DNA of 64,000 bases, from the NCBI GenBank assembly GCA_002794775.1, contig NBAY01000038.1:248001-312000 (forward strand), given 5' to 3'. A program made the position numbers and the translations under genes. Within the stretch, counting starts at the first letter, position 1. Every line of letters begins with the position of its first letter. The notes under the pieces were generated by a model. That model did no database searches. It worked only from the letters and a program-made list of their open reading frames with translations, and was not told the DNA's origin. Source of the DNA: Porodaedalea pini (Eukaryota > Basidiomycota > Agaricomycetes > Hymenochaetales > Hymenochaetaceae). Shown piece by piece: positions 56,835 to 64,000 of this stretch.

Positions 56835-57928
56835 ATGGAGAGCCGTAAGGAGGAAGAGGACCAGCTAAGTAGCAGCACAAGTGGGTTGTCAGCATCCCAT
56901 GATCTCTTTGAATTGTTAACATTGGACAGTAAGTCAGAGCAAGTCACTTTCTTTTTTCACCCCTTTTAATTTATCTTTGGTTTGCAGCTTCTGCAGGGAT
57001 CTTTTTCCAGATGATGGCAAAGATGGTGGTGGCTGAAGCCGCCTTATCAAAAGAAAAAGGCAAATCCTTAGAAATTCAAGGTGAGAAAGAGACCTGCACT
57101 GGACAGTGGCTGACAGCAGGGAGGAAGCAAAAGCAGGGTATGAAAACATGGCGAGAGGAGTTATCTGCACAGATTGATGAGAGGATTGTGCTAAAAGTTG
57201 CAGAAGAAGTTGCACTGAAAGTTGCAGAAGAAGTTGCACTGAAAGTTCCAGTAGAAGTGGAGCTGAAAGTTGCATAGCAGCGAGCAGAATGGGAGCAGCA
57301 GCAGGCAGAATGGGAGCAGCAGCAGCAGGCAGAACTGGAGCAGCAGCAGGCAGAGAACCGTACGGAAGTCGATCAAAAGCTAGACTATGTTCAGTATTCA
57401 GTGGACATTCAGAAAGAATTGCATGATGCAGGAGCTGTCGCAATGCAAAATCAGATCCATGTGCTAGAGTGAGCTCTTATATTGAAGGTAAGCAGGTCCC
57501 TATTTTGGCTATTGATAAGCAAACTTACTGGGGTTAATTTTACCATCAGTCGGTGGAGGCACATAATGCTATACTGCGCCGACACCTCCTCAACTATGGG
57601 CACTGTCATTTCTACAATGGAATGTATTTTTTCCTCAATGACTACCTATGATACTGGTATAGCCCTCTCCACGCTTCCATATTCAATGTACCAGCCAAAG
57701 AGAGCATTGTCTTGCTGAGCTCTTGTGTGTCAGTTGCGTCTGCTAGCAACACCCCAACCTCAGAATACACACAGCTTCCAGTAGAGCAGGGGTCAGAGTT
57801 GTCAGTGCTGATTAAAAAGAAAGCTGCAAGACAGGCAAAGGCAAAGGTGAGAGATGAGGAAAATGTGCTTGCAAAGGAGGCCATAACCAAATTACTCAAA
57901 GAATGTGCAGGACTTATCAGAGTGGAGA
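56835..57928 (+). pseudogene. Divergent cargo-like coiled-coil gene, truncated by an LTR element
   Basis: From MESRKEEEDQLSSSTSG (a short exon may precede it) through an intron (GTAAGT to TTGCAG, about 56930-56987) to SAGIFFQMMAKMVVAEAAL. A heptad-rich VAEEVALKVAEEVALKV, a TAG at 57277-57279, and a Glu/Gln run (QQQAEWEQQQQAELEQQQ) follow. VEAHNAILRRHLLNYGHCHFYNG, then KKKAARQAKAKVRDEENVLAKEA and ECAGLIRVEM continue to 57928, where an LTR begins. It runs head-to-head with the 56570 gene, 265 bases apart, and the two may share one promoter in a mobile unit. Confidence 0.5.
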
Positions 57929-58351
57929 TGTCATGGACGCTTTTTAAATTATCTTATCTTATCATATCTTATCCATCCATCACTAATCACGCTTATTCCT
58001 GCTTACTCATTATTCATTACGCTCCTTCTCGCACTATCCTTACTCGCTGACCGATCCTATGATTTCATTATTCTATGAAGTTCCACGACGTTCTATCATC
58101 TATCCTTATGTAGTAGTTAATTCCCTGGTCCGTGCGCAGCCGCTGAAGGGTATATAAGTAGGTAGTCCTCCTGTACTTATCCCCTAGTTTCGACCTGGTC
58201 AATTCTACCTGGCTACGTCCAGAAGCTGCTCCTTATCTCCGCGCTGTGTCAGTTCCCCCTGGCTCACCGCTCTCTCTCTTGTCTCCCTCCTCTCTGACTG
58301 AGTTCCACGCGACCCGGCTACCATTTGCGTACCCGTAGTCCGTCGCTGACA
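57929..58351 (+). repeat. Probable 5' LTR
   Basis: 423 bases bounded by TGTCA and TGACA, a short perfect inverted end. It contains TATATAA at 58151-58157 and CT-rich sequence downstream. The left edge coincides with the break in the interrupted gene. Only one LTR is in the window, so the borders rest on the termini alone. Confidence 0.6.
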
Positions 58352-59206
58352 CAAGGTCGAAACTTACCCCTACCGCCTTGCGCATTCTCAGTCACCAACG
58401 CCACGCTGGCTCTAAACATTCGCATCTCCTACCAACAATGATCTCTCTACCGCGCTACCATCTACACCTTCACCTGTACCCCGCAAATCACTCTCACCAT
58501 TGAACTATTCCTACTATCTATCATCATCACTCTCAACCCTCATCTCGTCCAACAACCTCAAAACCGACCACTACCTGTCCGTAACCCCGAACTCTAGACC
58601 AACATTCTCATCCGACGCGTCCGACAACTTGGACTGCGACCCCGACTACGATCGCTTCGACCCACACCTATTCTTAGATCGATCTCACGTGCATCGATCA
58701 GGCCGATACGTCGTTAATTCCTTACCTTCATTATTAAACTCACTCGTTTCACAACCCGCCGTCCTCTTTCTATTCGATCAACTAGCGCTCGTTTGAGAGG
58801 GGGTAACGTTGAGTCCGACCCACTCGAGAGTAGCTACCAGGCCTTGGGGGTGATCTTCAGAAAGGTCCCTTGGCGCCCGTTGGAGTCTTCACAGAGGAAG
58901 ATCCGGGTTTGATCAGCAAGTGAAAGTCGACCACCACATCAGGAGTTTTGTTACAGCGCTCAATCAGATCCGCAGGCGTCCGCACCACCTGTCGGCTGGC
59001 AGTGTTGTCTCTGATTTGAGCTGGCTCCACACCCGTACGCTCGACTGCCTGGATCAGCGGCACAGCGGTGGAATACACCACCAGAAGACACTGCTGACGC
59101 TGTCCTCGCACAACTACCACCCCTGACCGATGACGACCTGGTACGCCTAGACGACGAGCTAGGAGCCCACCAACCACCCCACCCATCACCAACACCACCG
59201 CCTATC
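58352..59206 (+). other. Retrotransposon leader
   Basis: Between LTR and gag. A 98-codon frame at 58500-58796 and gag-like Pro/Thr-rich reading just before 59207 are visible, but no clear tRNA primer-binding site was found after the LTR. Confidence 0.45.
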
Positions 59207-60292
59207 ATGGCAGAACCCCAAGCCCCAGCTGCGCCAGCAGCCGCAACTCCGACGATCTCAAACGACATGATGCAGGAGATCATCAACGCGCTACACGGCC
59301 TGGGATTACTCGCAACCCCCACGCCAGCAGCCGCAGCCGCACCTGTCCCTCCACCAACAAGCCGCAGTGGAGGAAGACATATCGCCAAACCCGAGGCGTT
59401 CAACGGGCGAGACTACAAGAAGTTCGAACGTGCCATCACCCTTTACGTTGAAGCTAACGCAGAGGACTTCATGAACGACAAGGACTACTTCCTTTTCGTG
59501 TTGTCGTTCATGATGGAAGGCTCGGCCGCACTCTGGGCACAGAACTTCCTGGAAAGCATCAAGATGGACGGCTATCTGATCTTTTCGCTCGTCAGTCGCC
59601 AGAAGTTTAACGAACAGCTGGAGAAAGCGTTCGGAGATCCGAACGAACGCATGAACGCCATGCAAAAATTGGATAGCTGGAAGCACACCCGAGACATCAC
59701 AGCCGACCAATTCTTCCAGCAGTTCGACATCTATCGCCGTGCGGCAGGATACAACGATGACGCAAAGAATGACGACACCCTCATCCACAAACTGACGAAA
59801 GCCTTGGATAGAGAGATCATATACCGAATCGAAATGAGTGACACGGTCCCAACCACGTACAAAGGCTGGCAAGAAAAAGCCATTCGATTCGACAATGCTA
59901 GACGTCAGATGAAGGCCATCGAACAAATGCGCGCTGCCCCGTCCAGACCTCAGGTGCTCCCACCAAAACCTACCCAGACGTTCACACCGAGAATCCCTGA
60001 AAGATGCGATGCCACCGGAGTCACATACGGAGGCATGGGGAAGCCGATGGACGTCTCACTCGAAGAGCTGAGGAAAGCCGGACTCTGCTACTACTGCAAG
60101 GAATCTGGACATCTACAGAGGAATTGCCCGATGCAGAAGAAGGTGATAAGGGCTGTGTTGATGGGGATGGAACCCCGAGAGAGAAAAGTCTGGGCAGACG
60201 AGACCGTGACGCTCAAGGAGTCAGACTTTGCGGAGGAAGAAGAGGAGGCGCTCTTTGAGCGGGAGTTGGATTTTGCGGAACCCCAGCAGTGA
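59207..60292 (+). CDS. gag: Gag polyprotein of the Ty3-type element
   Basis: 361 aa, intact. It has an Ala/Pro-rich N-terminus, then the capsid core (KPEAFNGRDYKKFERAI, GSAALWAQNFLES, FNEQLEKAFGD, QFFQQFDIYRRAAGY) typical of the retrotransposon gag family. One zinc knuckle follows at residues 294-307 (CYYCKESGHLQRNC, CX2CX4HX4C), with an acidic tail ending QQ before TGA. It forms the particle and binds element RNA. The pol frame overlaps its end and is shifted by -1. Confidence 0.93.
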   Translation: MAEPQAPAAPAAATPTISNDMMQEIINALHGLGLLATPTPAAAAAPVPPPTSRSGGRHIAKPEAFNGRDYKKFERAITLYVEANAEDFMNDKDYFLFVLSFMMEGSAALWAQNFLESIKMDGYLIFSLVSRQKFNEQLEKAFGDPNERMNAMQKLDSWKHTRDITADQFFQQFDIYRRAAGYNDDAKNDDTLIHKLTKALDREIIYRIEMSDTVPTTYKGWQEKAIRFDNARRQMKAIEQMRAAPSRPQVLPPKPTQTFTPRIPERCDATGVTYGGMGKPMDVSLEELRKAGLCYYCKESGHLQRNCPMQKKVIRAVLMGMEPRERKVWADETVTLKESDFAEEEEEALFERELDFAEPQQ

Positions 60293-63200
60293 ACACGGCA
60301 CTGACTGGGATAGGTTCAGTTTCGGTTTTTCAAACGGCCATTTTTGATAATTCTATGGACTCTGTAGATAATTTAGATAAAATACAAAAAAATGTAAAAA
60401 GCAATGTCACTCGCAAAAATATTCCTTCTGTCCCTGTACCAGTAGCTAGTAGTATAGATATGCCTATATGTAACAACACGTCTGCATCATCATCTCGTCC
60501 TACTCCTGTGTCAAAAAATCATGTAAAACCCTGTTCCGAATCTTTTAATTCTATTTCTTCCTTGGCCGGAACTGAACCGAAATCCGTGAAAAATGAAAAT
60601 TCGTCGAAACAAGCTGAGAGGAAGTCCTGGAGAGATCGCCCTGTCCCCTTTACGGCCCCATGGGTAGTACGGCGTCTCAAAGAGGATAAACTCGAAAGTG
60701 CTTTAACGACTCTCCGAGTGTGGATGAAACAGCAGAGGCATGCTGAAGCGAATGAAGAGACGGTGCGTCAAATCATTGCGCTAGAAGAACCAGATGCCGT
60801 GGCAGCTGTTAGGGACCTGAGGGGTCCGAAACGGTTCGTAAGAGGGTCTCGGGGGCAACAGCTCATGGTACCGATTCTCCTTCAAACGACTGACACCGGT
60901 AACCAGTTCAAGGTAGACGCCCTACTGGACAGTGGCTGCACTGGCTCATGTATCAACCGATCCTTCGTCGAAAAGCATCAGATCCGGACAAAAAAGACAC
61001 CCATCCCAATCCGAGTCTATAATGCTGATGGCACGCTCAACAAGGATGGCTCGATCACAGAGTTTGTGGAAATGCGCATGACAATTAAAGATCATTCGGA
61101 GCGCATCCACTTCGCGGTCACAGATCTAGGGAAAACAGATGTGTTCATTGGACATGAATGGTTAAAGCTGCACAATCCCAACATTGACTGGCAAAAATCA
61201 ACGATCGAATTTGATCGATGCCCCGATGTATGCGGCTATATCCGTAGTCTAGAGGACATTGATGCAGACCCCGACGAAAACCTTGATTTGGTGGAACTTG
61301 AAGACGGCGATCAGCTCTTCCTCTTCGATTGGGACAGGTACATTAAGTCCGATCCGAGAAAAGCGCTGAAGGTCAGACAACAGGTGCTCGAGGAAGTCCC
61401 GAACTATGTCAAAGAGTTCACGGACGTCTTCAGTGAACAGGAATTCGATCAGTTACCAGAGAGACGCCCTTGGGATCATGCTATTGAACTCAAGCCGGGA
61501 TCAAAGCTCTCTGACTGTAAAATCTACCCGCTCAGCCCATCCGAACAGGTGGCACTGGACGAATTCCTCACCGAAAACTTGAGAACTGGTCGTATTCGTA
61601 ACTCTCAATCTGAGATGGCATCCCCCTTCTTCTTCATAAAAAAGAAGGATGGCAAGCTTCGCCCCGTACAGGACTATCGCCGGCTCAACGAGATGACGGT
61701 TAAGAACAAATACCCGTTACCTCTAATCCAAGAGCTCATTGACAAAACGAAACAGGCGAAATTCTTCACGAAGCTTGACATACGTTGGGGTTACAATAAC
61801 ATTCGGATTCGAGAGGGCGACGAGCATAAAGCCGCCTTCAGGACAAACCGCGGTCTATTCGAACCAACGGTCATGTTTTTTGGTCTCACAAACTCACCGG
61901 CAACCTTCCAAGGATTCATGAACGAGATCTTCCGAGAACTCGTCAATGATGGACACGTCATAGTCTACATGGACGACATCCTGATCTTCGCACGAACTCG
62001 CGAACATCATGACAAACTCGTCCGACAAGTCCTGGAAGTGTTGCGAGCAAACAAGTTGTTCTTAAAGCCAGAAAAGTGCAGCTTCGCTCAAGAGACCGTG
62101 AACTATCTTGGGCATATCCTCGGCAACGGACAGATTCGCATGGATCCAGCCAAAGTGGCGGGTGTAAAAGATTGGCCAGTGCCTAAGAACAAGAAAGAAC
62201 TACAGTCTTTCCTTGGGTTCTGCAACTATTACCGCCGCTTCATCCTAGCATTCAGTCACTATGCGAAGCCCTTGACAGTGTTGACCGGAGATGTAGAGTG
62301 GAAGTGGGAGGTGGAGCAACAGGAGGCCTTTGAACGTCTGAAACAGAAGCTCTGTGAAGAACCTGTACTCACAGTGCCTACTGATGACGGTCAATTTCGG
62401 GTGGAGGCTGATTCGTCGCATTTCGCTAACGGCGCCATTCTGTCCCAATTCGTTGACGGAAAGTGGCATCCAATTGCATACCGATCGCAAGCGCTTAGCC
62501 AAGCAGAGCGCAATTACGAAATCTATGACAAAGAGATGTTCGCGATCATGTGCGCACTGGATGACTGGCGACAATATCTTCTAGGGGCAACGCAAACCTT
62601 CGAAATCTGGTCGGATCACCTCAACCTCCAGTATTTCCGAAAACCCCAGAAGATTAACCACTGACAAGCGAGATGGCTACAGGAGTTAGCGGACTACGAC
62701 TTCAAACTGTTCCATAAACCAGGTGCCCTGATGACTAAGGCTGACCTCCTCTCGAGACGAGTGGATCATGAGAGGGGGGAGAACGACAATATCGACATTG
62801 TTTTGCTCAAGCCGGACTTATTTGTAAACAAAACACTGCTAGAAGCGCTGGATGCAGACTTCGTTAAACGAATTAAAAGGGTACGAAACAACAGGGACAG
62901 AGCAGTTGTGAAGGCGTTAGAGCGGAAGGAATGAGAGTGGGAGGAAGAAGAAGGGTTGTTGATGTGGAAGGGCAGGATCTACGTGCCGAAAGACCATAAA
63001 CTCCGAGAAGACATCATTCGAAACCATCACGACAGCACGCTTGCAGGACACCCAGGACGCTACAAGACCCATGAGTTGATCACACGCAACTACTGGTGGC
63101 CGGGAATCCAACGAGATGTTCGAATGTATGTCGAGGGATGTGATGCGTGCCAATGTACGAAGGCACACAGAGCGAAACCGCACAATCCTCTGAACCCAAA

Positions 63201-64000
63201 CGAGATCCCGAAAGGTCCTTGGGAAATCGTCACAGCAGACCTGATCGGCGAACTACCCGAGTCCAATGGGCATAACGCAATCTGTGTCTTCGTTGACAGG
63301 TTCAGTAAACAGGTGCATGCGATCCCTACCTCAGTGAGCATAATGTCGGAAGGAATGGCGAGGCTCTACCGGGATCATGTCTTCAGGCTACACGGCATAC
63401 CGTGCAAGTTTATTCATGACAGAGGATCACAGTTCGAGTCCAAATTCATGAACGAACTATACTGGTTACTGGGCATCGAGGGAAACCCGTCAACGGCATA
63501 TCACCCACAGACAGATGGTCAGACAGAACGGATAAACCAAGAGATTGAACAGTACCTTCGTCTCTTTGTTAACCACCATCAGTCGGACTGGGCGGAATGG
63601 CTTGCGCTAGCGGAATTCGCGTACAACGACAAAGAACAAATGTCGACAGGAGCGTCACCCTTTTTCGTCAACCATGGGAGACACCCATATAAGGGCACAA
63701 ATCCTAGACGCGAATCGACCAATGAGTCCGCTAAGCAGTTTGCCGACCGGATGGCCAAGATCAGGGAGGAAACCAAATCGGCATTAAAGCATGCGGCCGA
63801 AACTATGAAGCGCTTCTATGACAGGACGAAGGGAGAATCCATCGAGTATAAACCTGGGGAAAAGGTCATGCTCGAAGGAACTCACTTAAAGACAGATCGT
63901 CCTATGAAGAAGCTGGGAGATAAACGTTATGGGCCTTTCATTGTCGAAAAGAAAATCGGCACGTCAGCATATAGACTTAAACTTCCACGTACATGGAAAA
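60289..64000 (+). pseudogene. pol: Pol polyprotein (protease-RT-RNase H-integrase), two nonsense codons
   Basis: After a non-conserved spacer: aspartic protease (ALLDSGCTGSCI, Asp about residue 214), reverse transcriptase (DYRRLNEMTVKNKYPLPL, FTKLDIRWGYNNIRI, VYMDDILIF with YMDD at 61966-61977), and RNase H (VEADSSHFANGAILSQ, YDKEMFAI, WSDHLNLQYF). Integrase follows with an HHCC zinc site (HH...H / CDACQC, about 63025-63155) and DDE residues (TADLIG, HDRGSQF, QTDGQTERINQEIEQ). TGA codons at 62662-62664 (between RNase H and integrase) and 62932-62934 stop the frame, which is otherwise open to the window end. There is no ATG at the overlap; the first in-frame ATG is near 60355. Confidence 0.92.

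Larger units (their letters stand above)
57929..64000 (+). mobile_element. Ty3-type LTR retrotransposon, 5' LTR through integrase, continues past window
   Basis: Order: LTR (57929-58351), leader, gag (59207-60292), then protease, reverse transcriptase, RNase H and integrase in one pol frame (60289 on). Integrase after RNase H defines the Ty3 group. Two in-frame stops in pol make this copy non-autonomous. It interrupts the cargo-like gene ending at 57928. The 3' LTR lies outside, so LTR identity and target duplication cannot be checked. Confidence 0.9.

Overview
The window reads as nuclear DNA of a filamentous basidiomycete, most likely an Agaricomycete (a Polyporales-type wood decayer is my guess). 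Genes carry many short GT-AG introns (about 50-90 nt), proteins match families typical of that group, and fungal Ty3 and Tc1-type transposons are present. There is no bacterial organisation. All exon joins below were read by eye. Several were checked by confirming that the summed exon length is divisible by three.

Layout. 1-3.4 kb: two copies of an uncharacterised gene family and a WD40 relic. 3.4-6.2 kb: an NAD kinase gene (minus) and a divergent serine-rich gene (plus). 6.2-10.4 kb: no gene recognised. 10.4-14.3 kb: head-to-head remains of an HMG-box regulator (minus) and a PHO80/PCL-type cyclin (plus), both broken, with a palindromic pair of MluI-box motifs between them. 15.2-25.6 kb: a duplicated NLR-like locus. 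The upstream copy is a wreck that has lost its ATPase domain. The downstream copy is a C2-NACHT-WD40 gene with 14 exact-length WD40 repeats and a single one-base frameshift in the NACHT domain. Each copy is followed by a related minus-strand reading frame. 25.8-45 kb: ordinary gene space with a repeat-rich acidic protein, glucosamine-6-phosphate deaminase, phospholipid:diacylglycerol acyltransferase, two uncharacterised proteins, an ALY/Yra1-like RNA-binding protein and an MFS transporter. 45-49.4 kb: a TauD-type dioxygenase and an NmrA-type reductase, followed by a fragment copied from the 3' half of the MFS gene.

49.4-64 kb is a transposon nest. It holds a repeat whose terminal sequence occurs twice, an orphan 225-aa reading frame, a decayed Tc1/mariner-type transposase and a divergent pair of damaged cargo-like genes. 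A Ty3-type LTR retrotransposon follows. It interrupts the second cargo gene, has two nonsense codons in pol, and runs off the end of the window.

The most interesting unit is the NLR locus: duplicated, one copy eroded, the other nearly intact with a length-homogeneous 2x7-blade repeat array and a linked reading frame duplicated with it. This is the pattern expected of fast-evolving fungal non-self recognition loci, but that role is inferred.
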